A stretch of DNA of 64,000 bases from Paraniabella defluvii (GCA_019316985.1 CP079215.1:2232001-2296000); one strand, 5' to 3'. Positions 9,859 through 21,182 are shown, counted from the first letter of the stretch. Made by a program: numbers and translations. Notes: generated from the letters alone by a model not told the origin.

Positions 9859-10587
9859 TTGAATTTTAAGCTTAAGGACATCATCGTATTCGAGGACGAC
9901 AGTATTATTGCGTTAAATAAGCCGCCGGGCGTGCTGTCTATTCCCGACAGGGAAGCATCTGAACCCAGCTTGAAGGCCTTGTTACAGCAGCTCTATCCCG
10001 GAATATATACAGTGCATCGGCTGGATAAAGACACCAGCGGGTTGATCATTTTTGCAAAAACAGCAACAGCCCACAAGCATTTTAGCCGCCAGTTTGAAGA
10101 AAGAAAAACGGTAAAGATCTACCTCGGTCTATTAATCGGCTCAGTTGCACCTGCTCAGGGTACTATTGATCAGCCTATCGCTGAAAATATGACCAAGAGA
10201 GGCACTATGTTGATACACAAACGTGGAAAGCCCGCCATTACAGACTATGAGGTATTGAAAGATTTTAAATTATATAGTTGGGTACAGTTCAGGATACATA
10301 CCGGGCGCACGCACCAGATTCGCGTACATGCCAGGTATCTGGGCTACCCTTTAGTGGGAGACCCTGTTTATGGAGATGGCCGGTCTATTTTATTATCATC
10401 GTTCAAAAATAAATTCAAGCTGGGTAAAGATGTGCTGGAAGAAAAACCAATGCTCGGTCGCCTGGCCTTACATGCTTTCCAGCTAAAAATAACCGATGAA
10501 AGCGGAGGCCTGCTGGAGCTGGAAGCGCCGCTGTACAAGGATATGAAAGTAACAATAATGCAGATGGAAAAGTTTTTGAAGAAATAG
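9859..10587 (+). CDS. RluA-family pseudouridine synthase
   Basis: A 242-residue intact protein with the catalytic motif HRLDKDTSGL (Asp near residue 56), followed by RQFEERKTVKIY, FRIHTGRTHQIRVH and GYPLVGDPVYG, all RluA-family signatures. No N-terminal S4 domain is present, so it resembles the short RluA type more than RluC/D. Which rRNA or tRNA uridine it modifies cannot be told. The reading frame opens with TTG at 9859, with no upstream ATG in frame; a true TTG start is plausible. Confidence 0.8.
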   Translation: MNFKLKDIIVFEDDSIIALNKPPGVLSIPDREASEPSLKALLQQLYPGIYTVHRLDKDTSGLIIFAKTATAHKHFSRQFEERKTVKIYLGLLIGSVAPAQGTIDQPIAENMTKRGTMLIHKRGKPAITDYEVLKDFKLYSWVQFRIHTGRTHQIRVHARYLGYPLVGDPVYGDGRSILLSSFKNKFKLGKDVLEEKPMLGRLALHAFQLKITDESGGLLELEAPLYKDMKVTIMQMEKFLKK

Positions 10588-10594
10588 TTGGTTG

Positions 10595-11831
10595 CTATTG
10601 ACCGGTAATCTGTTGTACTAATTTCTGCCATTTGGCCATAACAATTTCGGGATTATAAGCTTTCATGTGCTCATGAGCATTTTCTCCCAGCCGTTTTCTT
10701 TCTTCAGGACTCTTGATAAGTTGTAGCAGGCATTGCTGCATTTCTTCTTTGTTGTTTGCCAAAAAACCGGTCTGACCATGGATGATCAATTCATTTACGC
10801 CTGAACAGCTGGCAAACCCGATAGCGGGCAATCCAGCGGACATAGCCTCCGTTAACGCTAAAGGGAACCCTTCGAACTGGCTGGGAAAAATAAAGATATC
10901 GGCAGAGAGTAACTGCGCCATAGGTGTTGCTGTGAAGCCGTTTAAAAATACCCGATCAGCCAGGTTATATTGCGTTATTTTTTTCTGTAAAGTATTATGA
11001 GCAAAACCGGTGCCCCAAAAATGCAGATCCCACTCAGGAAATTGAGAAGCAATAGTGGCGAAAAGGTCAATTGCTATATCCTGCTGCTTACTGGTAACCA
11101 GGGATGCGATCTGTATTATACTGTACCGTTCTTTTTTTCTTTAAATGATCAACGGTAGTTGCCATTTGCGGTACGGGATTGGGAATAACTTCGCACCAGC
11201 CCTTGAATGTATCCGGAAGAAAATTTTTATAACTCTCAAACAAAACTTGTGTTGCCGATAAATGTTGAAAGGATTTTGTCAGCTCCTGCATTTCTGCTTT
11301 TCCCCTGTGCCATAATACATTCTTGTAATCATAGTCCGGCCTGCCGTTGGTAGAGTTGATAATGGGGATATTATAGGTATGCCGATAAGTAATTTCGAGT
11401 AAAGAACCAATTGACATGGTAACAATGAGATTAGGCGCTGCCCCTTCTATATATTTCTTCCAGGTATTAGACCTTTGCCGGAGATTTAACAGGTATAACC
11501 CGTCCTCGCGCCCAAGTTTTCGGTTAAGTCGGCGATTGTAGGCTTTGGCTTGTTTCTTCTTTATTTTGTATTTTATCCAAAGCAGCGGGTTTTTACCCCT
11601 GTAGTTATATAGCTGTTTGGGTTCATATTGAATGATACTTGAATTGTATATATTAACTACTTTGATACCCTCCTTTAAAGGATAAACAGCTTCGCCTTTA
11701 ATATTTTCGCAGGTTGCAATAGTAACTTCGTGACCCTCGGCAGCAAAACCATTAGCGAGAAAGGAACATATTTTTTCTGTGCCTCCCTGGCCATTTAGAA
11801 AGCCAAGATGTTGTATCAATACAATTTTCAT
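10595..11831 (-). CDS. Glycosyltransferase, GT4-like
   Basis: About 412 residues with a GT-B fold. The N-terminal domain opens KIVLIQHLGFLNGQGGTEKI, typical of GT4 acceptor domains with a Gly-rich loop. The C-terminal donor domain holds FIFPSQFEGFPLALTEAMS, the E(x7)E retaining-glycosyltransferase motif. Frame breaks near 11105-11130 separate the domains, and the restored linker reads IQIASLVTSKQQD. The start codon overlaps the stop of the upstream GT2 gene (ATGA), so the two are translationally coupled. It belongs to the glycan locus at 10.6-17.8 kb; the sugar is unknown. Confidence 0.75.
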
Positions 11832-12859
11832 CGGTCAAATTTATCCCTGATTTTCCTCCTGAACTTTTGTTTTATTGAATTGATAAAAACAAGTTTCGTG
11901 AGCAGCATCAATATTTTTCTCTGTGTTTTTCTGCGTATCAGGTAGTTTTTACAAAGCCTTTCAAAATCGGCAGGGCTCTCAGCCTGAATAAAAAAGCGGA
12001 ATGGCTTTGATAAAAGTTTCCAATCTGCTTGCTTTAAGTTCGGTACTAAATATTTTTCGGCAAAACCTTTAATATGGCTATGAAGAAATTTCTCCTGCTC
12101 ACTGTTCAGGGGCATATCTCGGTACCTTATTTCAAAGGGCTCATGTTCTATAAAAAGTGCCAGGTGCAAAATTTTCGTCTGAAAAAGATCGTATTTGCGA
12201 TAAAATTTTTCTAAAATAGCAAGCCACACCGGTACCTGTTGTATTACCTTTTCAACGTTTTCATTTACTTTAATATGATTTTGATTGGCATGCTGGCGAT
12301 AATGATAAATGCCTTTTTCATTTGTAGCCAATTGAGTGGTCAGTGCTAAGAGTTGGTGTGAAAACAGGCCGTCTTCACAAGGCTGAAGGCCTTCGGGAAC
12401 CTGATATCAGGGTAGCGGAGTAAAAAAGATCGCCGCCAGAATTGTGCGCAGGTAGGCAATGAATGAACATTAGGTAAACGCTTTAAATAATAAGACCCGA
12501 TAATAACCATATCGGCTTCGTTTTGTTTTGCGGCATTATAAGAAGTCCGAATAAAATCCCTATCAAGGGTATCGTCCGAGTCCATAAAAAAACAAACTCG
12601 CCGGTTGCATGTTTCAAACCATTATTTCTTGCCACCGAAACTCCCTGGTTTGTCTGATCAATAAACGTTACCCGGCTATTTTTTTCTGCAAAGGCCTTGC
12701 AGATATTGGCACAATTATCCGGGCTGCCATCGTTTACAAGGATAACCTCGATTTCCCCAGGCTTTGCTCCAAAACACTTTGAATAGTTTCTTCTAAAAAG
12801 TTCTCCACGTTATAAACAGGAATAACAACAGAAACTTTTATGGGCGTTATATTCGACAT
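11828..12859 (-). CDS. GT2 family glycosyltransferase
   Basis: An inverting GT-A enzyme. The N-terminus reads KVSVVIPVYNVENFLEETI, with VNDGSPDN (nucleotide binding) and FFMDSDDTLD holding the DxD metal-binding site. The C-terminal half is family-variable and ends in a basic stretch (KQKFRRKIRDKFDR), possibly membrane-associated. Frame breaks lie near 12770, 12590 and 12340. The gene overlaps the downstream GT4 gene by four bases (ATGA), indicating an operon. Probable role: adding a sugar to a cell-surface polysaccharide or lipid-linked oligosaccharide. Confidence 0.75.
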
Positions 12860-12917
12860 TCAAAAGAGATATACTGGGAAATAAAATACAGCGGCTGCCC
12901 GTTGGTTGAAGCCTTTT

Positions 12918-14136
12918 TTAATTGATCAATTCCGATTTTTGAAGATCAAATTCACGGTATTTAAATTCGCCGGTTTTATATCCTATAATCGCGCCAAAGT
13001 GTATATCGTTAGTATTGCTCCACATGGGAAAAATTGCCGAGCGGTAAGCCTTGTGCTCAACTAATGGCTTGGATAATACATCGAAATTTATACCGTCAGT
13101 GGAGTATGCCAGGTACAACTGATCGGCGGTGTATTTTTTAGCTTCTCCAACAGCCATACATAAAAAAATAATAGCCGTCTATATATGTAGCATGAATGTG
13201 CCATGGTGCAAAAGCCGGGTTAACGCTTTTCCACGGCGAAGTGCTGAAGTTCACTATCTTACTGTTACTAAAAGTAGTAAAATTGAGACCATCTTTCGAG
13301 GTTCTCCTGATAATATAGGCAGGCTCGGCTCCTTTGAAGTTTTCCTTTCCGGTGTTTAACTCCACTTCATAACTTATAAACCCTGCATCTGTTTTTATAA
13401 AAGTTGGAGACACCAGGTGATTCCTTTTGGAGTAAATGGCGGATTACTGGTAAAAACAACCTCTAAAGGAGTCCAGTTTATACCATCGGTAGATGTCTGG
13501 CGAACAACTGTTCTTTGAGCGTTTTTTTGTAACTTGATATTATTGTTTTGACTTTTCGCCCCCTGGCTTTTAGAGCCTTTGCAGAAACCATTGAGCCTCT
13601 GTAATATAAATTAAACGTGTTATCAGAGAAAACCCAGTCTGGATCAGACCAAAATCCCTGTACGGGATCCGACATGTTTTCTCTTAAGCTTTCTATTTTA
13701 CTCGGAGTAGCTGCAATGGGGTTTTTGATTCCCGCAGGGGCAATCCAATTGATACCGTCATTCGAAACAACGATGGTTGGGTTTTCAAAACGTTTAGACA
13801 CCTGCTCTGTACCTACCGACCCAAAATAAGGAGTGAATACCATCCAATATTTATACCCGTTGAAGCCCTGTGGAAAAAACTGTACTTCCGGATGACAATA
13901 GGCATAATTAACGCCTGAAATATTTTTAATAAAAGCCGGGTCATTCATTCCCGGGAAATTTCCATTGGCTTCCACTTGTATATTTATAGGAACCTCCTCG
14001 GTTACATAACGGGATGTTTTAAAGAAGAATTCGAAAGTTCTACAAGCGGAACTTCTTCAGCATAAAAGACATCAGTTGATTGTTTGCAGGAAAATAGTAT
14101 GCAAACGCCAGCAAGCAAAAAAAACGATTTGAGCAT
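12918..14136 (-). CDS. Lipoprotein with predicted five-bladed beta-propeller (glycosidase-like)
   Basis: Begins with a lipoprotein signal (MLKSFFLLAGVCILFSC, lipobox Cys 17). The body repeats a motif of the form S-x-DG-[IL]-N-[WF] four times (SNDGINW, STDGINW, SKDGLNF, STDGINF) with interspersed W/Y-rich strands, the pattern of GH43/GH32-like propellers that act on or bind glycans. I see no certain catalytic triad. Frame breaks occur near 14030, 13505, 13415 and 13150. It is upstream of the GT2 and GT4 genes on the same strand, so it may trim or bind the glycan they make. Confidence 0.55.
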
Positions 14137-14675
14137 AGCAGCTAATTAAAAAGGCAGTTACTGTAGTAAAAGTAATTGTACGCTTTTAATTAACAAAATA
14201 ATTCAGGTACGCGAGAGTATTAAATTATTGATACGATTATTTGCCGCATATACGTATTATACTTTCTACCGGTTCCGGATGGCGTTTTTAATTATTTATT
14301 ACTTTTTATAAGCAGGGAATACTTAGTTGTAGCTTCTTACTATTCAAAATACGGCTGTGAAGGTTTCCGAACCTGTGTATTTTGCATCGGTACCGAAGGC
14401 GTGAATCAACAGGACTATAGTATTTGTTTTGGCCAAAAGGTTTCTTTAAAAGGAATATTTAATATATTTTATAACATAGATATTTAGACCAAAGTCTATA
14501 TTTTATACTTTTGAGGGCATTGTACATAACCTTCTTTTTGTTTTAAATAAACAATTTAATCCCTTGTACAGCACAAAATATAGTGTTGCGAATGCTATAA
14601 AAGTATCGTCTAGTGTTAAAAAGCAATGATTTGCTTTTTTATGATATAAAATATTGGTAAGAAATACAACAGGGA
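14137..14675. other. 539-bp AT-rich intergenic region, divergent promoters
   Basis: No gene seen. It separates the divergent lipoprotein and GT9-like genes. It holds the small inverted repeats AGGTT-tccg-AACCT (14361) and TAGAC-caaa-GTCTA (14485), an exact -7 box TACTTTTG (14506-14513, plus strand), and an AT-rich hairpin AAAAAGCAA/TTGCTTTTT followed by T (14618-14640) just before the GT9-like start. Confidence 0.5.
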
Positions 14676-15575
14676 ATGAATTTTTGGGAAAGGCTTAAGC
14701 TGAAAATAATAGCTGATAATTGGGAAGAATATGGATATTTAAAATATTCAAGGCTGGCCAAGGAGCAAATAGCCGATTATAAGCCTTGGGATTTTTCTCC
14801 TTTAACTGATGCTGATAGGGCAACTATTACATTTAAGCACAGTGGTAATAGCGGAGATATAATATATGCCTTGCCTTTTGTAAGGCAGTTTGTTTTGCAG
14901 AAAAAGGCAAACCTTTTTTGCATTTGGATCAAAAAGCAGGCTATGATAGTAATATCAATCATCCTTTAGGTCCTGTAATGCTAAATAAAAAAATGGCCCA
15001 AATGCTGACTCCGCTCTTGTTAGCTCAGGACTATATAAATGAATGTTGTTCATTTGAGGGACAAAAAATTGATATAGATCTCGATCAGGTTAGAAATGCC
15101 CCTATTCCTTTTTCTAAGGTTTCCCTCTCGAGATGGTATTTTTAGTTTTCGGATTAAACGCTGATCTTAGTCAGCCCTGGCTAAAAGTAAATCCCGACGA
15201 CTCCCTAAATGAGAGTATTTTAATTGCAAGAAGTAATAGGTATCGGGGGCATAGAATTGATTATCAATTTTTAAGAAGGTATCCAAATATACATTTTGTA
15301 GAGTTGAGCAGGAGTTTAAGGATATGAAAGCACATATCCCGCATATACAATTCAGGCCTGTGAAAAATTTTTTAGAGATGGCCTCCTTAATTGCCGGTGC
15401 AAAATTATTTATTGGAAATCAATCATTCCCCTTTTCTGTGGCAGAAGGATTAAAAGCCAACCGTTTATTAGAAGTATCAGCTAATTGCCCGGATGTTTCG
15501 GTAAATGGAGAGAATGGTCACGAGTTTTATTTCCAAGAGCATTTCGAAAGCCTGGTAAAACGGTTATACAAATAA
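14676..15575 (+). CDS. GT9-like glycosyltransferase family protein
   Basis: About 300 residues. SGNSGDIIYALPFVRQF near residue 55 resembles the phosphate/ADP-sugar region of heptosyltransferase-like (GT9) proteins. The C-terminal segment AKLFIGNQSFPFSVAEGLK resembles their donor-binding block (FIGxDSGxxHxAxA) with changes. It could be a heptosyltransferase relative or a non-catalytic family member. Frame breaks lie near 14915, 15120 and 15300, all at short runs. It converges on the GT4 pair that follows. Confidence 0.5.
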
Positions 15576-15581
15576 AGCATT

Positions 15582-16640
15582 TTAACTTAAGACGTTTTGG
15601 TAGAGGTGCCAGTATTTTTTTGCAGCTACATCCCAGTCAAACTGTCCTGCCCAGTTAATAAGCTCTGTTCTTATATTTTCGGTAATAGGCCGGTTTAAAA
15701 AATCTTCAGCAGTTCTACTTACAGCGTCTGTACTAAAATCGTTAAAGTAAAATGCATGAGGGCCGCCTATCTCGGGTAACGAAGTAGCCTTAGATAAATG
15801 ACCGGTGTGCCAAATTGCATGGCTTCCAGAACCGGTGCGCCAAAACCTTCTGCTTGCGAAGGCAAACAAAAAGCTTCGCAGTTTTTATAAAGCCAGTATT
15901 TTTCGCTGTCAGTTATCGCTCCAATTATCTTTACCCGGTCTCCCACACCTAACTTTCCGGCTGTTTCTACAATTAATGCTTCATAATCGCTTTCGGCGCT
16001 ACCCCCGCAATAATCAATTCGTAGTCGTTCTTTAAAAGCATTGCAGGAAGCACATGAAAATTTTTTTCCGGTTTATGGTGCCCAGTGCGAAAAAAAAAAA
16101 AGGGCTTGTTATATGTCGTAGAAGGTTGGGTAAACTCACTATACGCTGGCTTATTATGGCCGTGATAAATCACCTCCACTTTCCTGCTATTCACATTGAA
16201 GGTGTCGATAATGTCTTTCTTTACAAAATTAGAAATAGCCACGATCTTGTCGGCTCTTTCTATTAATTGCTGTACTTTTTTGTGATGCTTATTTTGTTGA
16301 TCTGCAGGGATGCCCTCATGTAGAAAATTGAGATCATGAATGGTGGCCACTACCCTGGCTCGCATGCGTTTGGCTGGAAAATAGTTGCTTCCCTGGAAAG
16401 TGCAATGCCAGATATTAAAACCTCCAACATTTTTAGGGAAGAATTTATGAAGATGATTTTGGATCACATATTCCTCCTTTTACCAAAAAAACCTTTCTGC
16501 TTTTCGGGGATATAAAAGGCTAACCGGCAATCCGGTGGTTTTTGATGTAGCAATGCCTTTCCCAGCTGCTCGCAATAAGAAAATAAACCGTTATTGGGAT
16601 ATTTCATTCTCTCACAATCAAATACAACATGCCTGTTCAT
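15582..16640 (-). CDS. GT4 glycosyltransferase, downstream member of tandem pair
   Basis: About 355 residues after restoring frame breaks near 16485, 15990 and 15820. It starts MNRHVVFDCERMKY; the N-terminal domain includes ATIHDLNFLHEG and IVAISNFVKKDI. The C-terminal donor domain reads KPEKNFHVLPAML and CLPSQAEGFGAPVLEAMQ, with the E(x7)E motif of GT4 enzymes. It closely parallels the next gene upstream along the whole length, so the two arose by duplication. Retaining glycosyl transfer to a surface glycan is likely; donor and acceptor are unknown. An ATG one codon earlier (16643) is also possible. Confidence 0.75.
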
Positions 16641-16673
16641 CATTTTTATTTATAACAGTGGGATAATTAATAC

Positions 16674-16697
16674 GGGCGCCTTCGGCTGCCGAAGCGC
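16674..16697. repeat. Hairpin between the paired GT4 genes
   Basis: CTTCGG-ctg-CCGAAG extended by GCG/CGC with one bulged base gives a stable stem between the two minus-strand GT4 genes. No T run follows on either strand, so it may be an RNA-processing or stability element. Confidence 0.4.
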
Positions 16698-16727
16698 AAA
16701 ATTAGGTAGTACTCCTGTGCTCCATCA

Positions 16728-17781
16728 TTAGGATTTTGTATACAACTCCCAGTATTTTTTGCTGCTATATTCCAGTCAAACTGCATGGCCCAGTCAACCA
16801 GGCGCTGGCGCGTAGCTGAATCAATACCCTTTTTAATAAAAGCGTTAGCTGCGTGGGCCACCGACTCAGTGTCCATTCCTTTAAAGTAAACAGCATCAGG
16901 TCCGCCCACTTCCGGTAACGATGTTGCCTTAGATAAGATCACCGGGGTTCCCAGCTGCATGGCTTCAATTACCGGTAAGCCAAAACCTTCGGCAAGAGAG
17001 GGAAAACAAAATGCCTCGCAGTGTTTAAAAAGCCAAAACTTCTCTTCCTCGGATACTGCGCCTATAAGATGTACCCGGTTTTCAACACCCAGCGCTTTTG
17101 CTTCTTCAATAATTTTATTGTAATAAGCCTGGCTTTGGGTAATGCCGGCAATAAACAGGTTATAATTGTTGTTCAGCAACATTGCCGGCAATACGTGAAA
17201 GTTCTTTTTATCTGTAATGGTACCAATACTAAAGAAAAAAGGAGTTTCATCGGCAATAGCTGCAGGCTGTTTAAACGACCTGGAGCCCGGAATATTTCTC
17301 CCGTTATAAATAACACTTATTTTTCGGGCATCTACCTGAAGGTGCTCCAGCACTTGTTCTTTTACAAAATTGGATATGGTTACAATATGCTCCGACCGGT
17401 CGGCCAAAAGCTGAAGATTCTGAAGGTACTTAGCCTGTTTGGAAGTCGATTTGCCCTGGTGTAGAAAATTAAGGTCGTGAATAGTGGATATGATTTTTAT
17501 TTTACTTTTTTAGGGGCAAATAATTGCTTCCTGGTACGTGCAATGCCATACGTCGTAACTGGATACTTTCCGGGGAAAAATTTATGAAGATGATTTTGTA
17601 CCAGGTATTTCTGATCTTTCCCGAATACACCTACTTCCTTTTCCGGAACATAAAATGAAATTTGATTATCCTGCCTTTTATTTTGCCTGATCAATGCTGC
17701 TCCCAACTCTTTGCAAAAGGAGTAAAGACCGGTATAGGCATACTTCATCCTTTCACAATCGAATATAATATGTTTGCTCAC
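16728..17781 (-). CDS. GT4 glycosyltransferase, upstream member of tandem pair
   Basis: About 350 residues. The GTG start at 17781 gives MSKHIIFDCERMKY, aligned exactly with the start of its neighbour. It contains STIHDLNFLHQG, TISNFVKEQVLEHL, TDKKNFHVLPAML and CFPSLAEGFGLPVIEAMQ (E(x7)E). Frame breaks lie near 17570, 17510 and 16760. Correcting the last gives the ending AAKKYWELYTKS with a stop at 16728-16730, in place of a long read-through tail. It is first of the pair and most likely co-transcribed with the downstream copy. Confidence 0.75.
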
Positions 17782-18323
17782 GTATTGGTTTAATATTAAT
17801 ATAGACAGCCTGTTGCCGGCAACAACTGCCTATTTTTTATTAAAAATAATAAAATTGCGTTGTACATGAATTTTATTTCAATAACGTCATTCCGTTCGTT
17901 TACGCAACTGTAAAATTGTTAAAAGCTGAACCAGATACAAAAGATTTCTTATCCGGTTCTACATATTGGCTTTCGCGTATGGTTATTTCATTTTTACCAT
18001 ATGTCCACCGTCATTAACACCAATTGAAGGAGGTGAAGATAAATGATTCAGTCTTTGAACACCGGAATTTTGATGAATTTGTTTTTGCAAGCGCCTTATT
18101 TCAAGAAAAATACCGGCTGAAAGGGCTGGTGTATGCCTTGATGCTCTTGAAGCCATGAGGTTTGTTCATAGTTAAACTATTCAAGGCAGGATAGGATTGG
18201 CATCTTTTTCGCAAATTTCTCCGGTATGTTTATTATTGTTTTAAATGTAAAAGAACCTTTGATTAAATTTTCACCCCTTCTTGTGTAATTTCGGGAGGAA
18301 AAGTTTAATGTAGGTTTATACCC
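17782..18323. other. 542-bp intergenic region with a possible small ORF
   Basis: Contains the perfect 14-bp palindrome TGTTGCCGGCAACA (17811-17824) in front of the GT4 pair. Further on, an AAGGAGGTGA sequence precedes an ATG at 18043 that opens a 25-codon frame (to 18120). A different frame over the same DNA (18024-18158) reads more protein-like (VFEHRNFDEFVFASALFQEK). Neither can be confirmed; no known gene was recognised. Confidence 0.35.
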
Positions 18324-18962
18324 ATGACCAATTTTATTCCCATATTCCCTTTGCAGGTAGTTGTTTTTCCCGGAGAGCATCTGAATCTTCATATTTTCGA
18401 GCCGCGGTATAAGCAATTAATTGCCGAATGCTTCGAACAGGAAAAACCATTTGGTATCCCGGCAGTAATTGGCAATGAGCTAAAAGATTATGGCGCACTG
18501 ATTTATATTAAAGAGATCACCACCACCTATACCAACGGGGAAATGGATATTAAAACAAAAGGAGACAAAGTGTTCAGGATCCTGGAGGTAATTAAATCCA
18601 TCCCCGATAAATTGTATTCCGGCGCTATTGTTAATTACCCTTATAACGAATTATCGGGCGATCAGCAGGTTATGAAAATGCTGGTGGCTAAAATGAGAGA
18701 ACTGCATGCCAATCTGCAGGTTAAAAAAGACTTTCATAAAGAGGATGGCGAACTAACTTCTTATGACATTGCCCACCACTCCGGACTCAGTTTACAACAA
18801 GAGTATGAATTTTTACAGCTTACTATGGAGCGGCAACGCCAGGAATACCTAAAAAGACATTTTGAGGCAACTTTGCCCGCTTTTGAGGAAATGAAGCAAT
18901 TGAAGGACAGAATACAGATGAATGGACATTTCAAAAATCTGTCAGGATTCGACCTGAAATAG
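18324..18962 (+). CDS. LON peptidase substrate-binding domain protein
   Basis: A 212-residue intact protein with the N-terminal Lon fold alone: FIPIFPLQVVVFPGEHLNLHIFEPRYKQL at the start and FGIPAVIGNEL after it, as in stand-alone LonN proteins. There is no AAA or protease domain, so it is not a protease itself; substrate or adaptor binding is assumed. The C-terminal third is helical and charged (LTMERQRQEYLKRHFEA). It is followed by coaX after 65 bp on the same strand and may be the first gene of the coaX-OMP-lptC run. Confidence 0.75.
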   Translation: MTNFIPIFPLQVVVFPGEHLNLHIFEPRYKQLIAECFEQEKPFGIPAVIGNELKDYGALIYIKEITTTYTNGEMDIKTKGDKVFRILEVIKSIPDKLYSGAIVNYPYNELSGDQQVMKMLVAKMRELHANLQVKKDFHKEDGELTSYDIAHHSGLSLQQEYEFLQLTMERQRQEYLKRHFEATLPAFEEMKQLKDRIQMNGHFKNLSGFDLK

Positions 18963-19027
18963 CAATTTCTGGTCAACTTTGTTAACGAGTCAATCAGCCA
19001 ACCAAATTTTTAACTACTTTCACACTC

Positions 19028-19754
19028 ATGTCCACTACTCTTTGTTTTGACTTCGGTAATACCAGGAAGAAAGTAGCCGTTTTTGTAAAAGGGGAAATTG
19101 CAAAGGTGCTGACGTTAGAAGATGACGCCACGGCTACTGTTAACTCTCTCATTAATACTTATCAACCCAACAGATCCATACTTTCTTCGGTGATCGATCA
19201 TAATCCTGAACTGGAAGATTTGCTGAAAAAGAATACCCGGTTTCATTTATTGAACCATGCATCTAAATTGCCTGTTACTACGCCGGTTGGGAAGCCTGAG
19301 ACTATCGGGGCCGACAGGTTGGCTATTGCGGCTGGTGGTGTGCATTTTTTCCGGGTAAAAACCTGCTGTTGATAGGGCTGGGTACCTGTATCACCCTCAA
19401 TTTTGTAAACAAGTATAAGGAATTTATCGGCGGGTCCATTTCCCCGGGCTGGAAATGCGGTTAAAGTCCCTGCAATACTACACGGCAAAGCTTCCTTACA
19501 CGCCCGCAAAGGCCGATGTTCCCTTAATTGGCTACGACACCGATACTAACATATTATCGGGTGTTATTTTAGGAATGGCCTATGAGTTAGATGGGTTTAT
19601 AGATGCATACCATGCTAAATTTGACAACTTTAACGTGGTATTAACCGGTGGTGATGTACAACATTTGGCATCACACATTAAAAACAGGATATTTGCCGAC
19701 CCTGATTTAATATTTAAAGGTCTTTATGCGATTAGTGAAATTAACAATGCTTAG
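19028..19754 (+). CDS. coaX: Type III pantothenate kinase
   Basis: Phosphorylates pantothenate, the first step of coenzyme A synthesis. It shows the ASKHA-type phosphate-1 motif CFDFGNTRKKVAVF at the N-terminus, PETIGADRLAIAAG (the GADR catalytic-site motif) near residue 90, GLGTCITLNFV and GGSISPGLEMR. Two frame breaks, near 19352 and 19455, are at C and G runs. The restored length of about 243 residues is normal. The stop codon overlaps the start of the outer-membrane protein gene (ATG at 19747), so translation is likely coupled. Confidence 0.85.
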
Positions 19755-21182
19755 GAAATTTGAACTAGCAGCACCCTGGCATTAACTATACCTTCAATTT
19801 TTTTATTTATTGGAGCTTCAGCGCAGGATAACTCTCCCTACTCCAGGTATGGTTTGGGAAATCAGGCGCCAACAACTAATGTGGCCAACAGGGGAATGGG
19901 TGGCGTTGCAGCGGCGTATAACGACCCCTATACTGTAAACTACGCTAACCCGGCTTCCTATTCGTTTTTCCAGTCCTTACAGGAGCCTAACTCAAAAAAA
20001 AATTAAATTCAGGAAGGATCGTTTTTAATATTGGCGCCGACGGGCAGGGGCGTACCCTTACAGATCAGTCGCAAACGAATAAATTTACCTCGCCCAACCT
20101 CTTATTCAGTCATGTAATGATCGGGCTGCCGCTCAGGAAAGACTGGGGTATTGCATTTGGCGTGCGTCCTATAACCAATATCAACTATAAAATTCAGAAT
20201 AACGGGAGACTATTTGATCCCAATAGTGGTAAATTAATCGACTCCTCTTCCACGCTTTATGAAGGACAGGGAGGCGCTTACCTTGGTTCGCTGGGCACAG
20301 CAGTTAAATTTAAGACCGGGAAATCGCAATACTTAAGCCTGGGTGCCAGCGCCGGCTACATGTTTGGAAGCCGGGATTATAATACGCGCTTATCACTGTT
20401 TAACGACTCCACCCGTTATGCCAGTGCGCATTACGAAACAAAAACCTCCATTGGTGATTTTTATTTTGACGCCGGCCTGCAATATCACTTTAAAGCCAGC
20501 GAAAAATTTATATGAGCCTGGGCGCTTATGGTAACTGGAAGCAGGACATCAGGACCAATGCAAATACTGTTGCGCAAACATTCACTTACAATACAGAAAC
20601 CGGGTATTTGCCCGTCGACACAGCCACCTTTACCAAAGACGAACGGGGCAGCTTTATTTATCCTTCGAGCATTACCGGGGTTTATAATTCAAAAAGTAGG
20701 CGGCGGCCCGGACAGGGAAGCGGGGTGGCTGGTTGGAGCAGACTTTACCAGCAATAACTGGAAGCAATATCGTGTTAACGGGGTACCTGATACGGCGTAA
20801 GAAGTAACTGGCAGGCTAAAGTAGGAGCTGAGTTTCACCCGGCCCCTAAAAACAATTTCTTTAGCAGAACGTCATATAGGGTAGGGTTTTTACCGGTCCG
20901 GATTATATATATACCCGCCAAACCAACATACCCGTACTGGGTATTACGGCCGGACTGGGACTGCCTATTGCTAACTATAGTATGATGAACCGCCAGGCCA
21001 GTATGATCAACCTGAGCTTCGAGTATATTAAGCGGGGCAATAATAGCAATATTTTGCGCGAGAACCTGTACAGGTTATCTGTTGGGTTTTCTTTGACGGA
21101 CCTCTGGTTTGGTGGAAAACCAAGTATTACGAAGATTAATAAGGCGCTGTTAAGTAGCTTTTTATTCAACCATATATTTTGA
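19747..21182 (+). CDS. Outer-membrane beta-barrel protein of unknown ligand
   Basis: About 480 residues with a signal peptide (ending in GASAQDN) and an N-terminal block NSPYSRYGLGNQ plus RGMGGVAAAYNDPYTVNYANPASY. This is the pattern of FadL/PorV-like barrel proteins that are abundant in Bacteroidetes. Alternating Gly/aromatic strands fill the rest, and the protein ends in LLSSFLFNHIF. Frame breaks occur near 19783, 19998, 20510, 20700, 20800 and 20890. It overlaps coaX upstream and lptC downstream, so a link to envelope biogenesis is reasonable but unproven. Confidence 0.65.
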
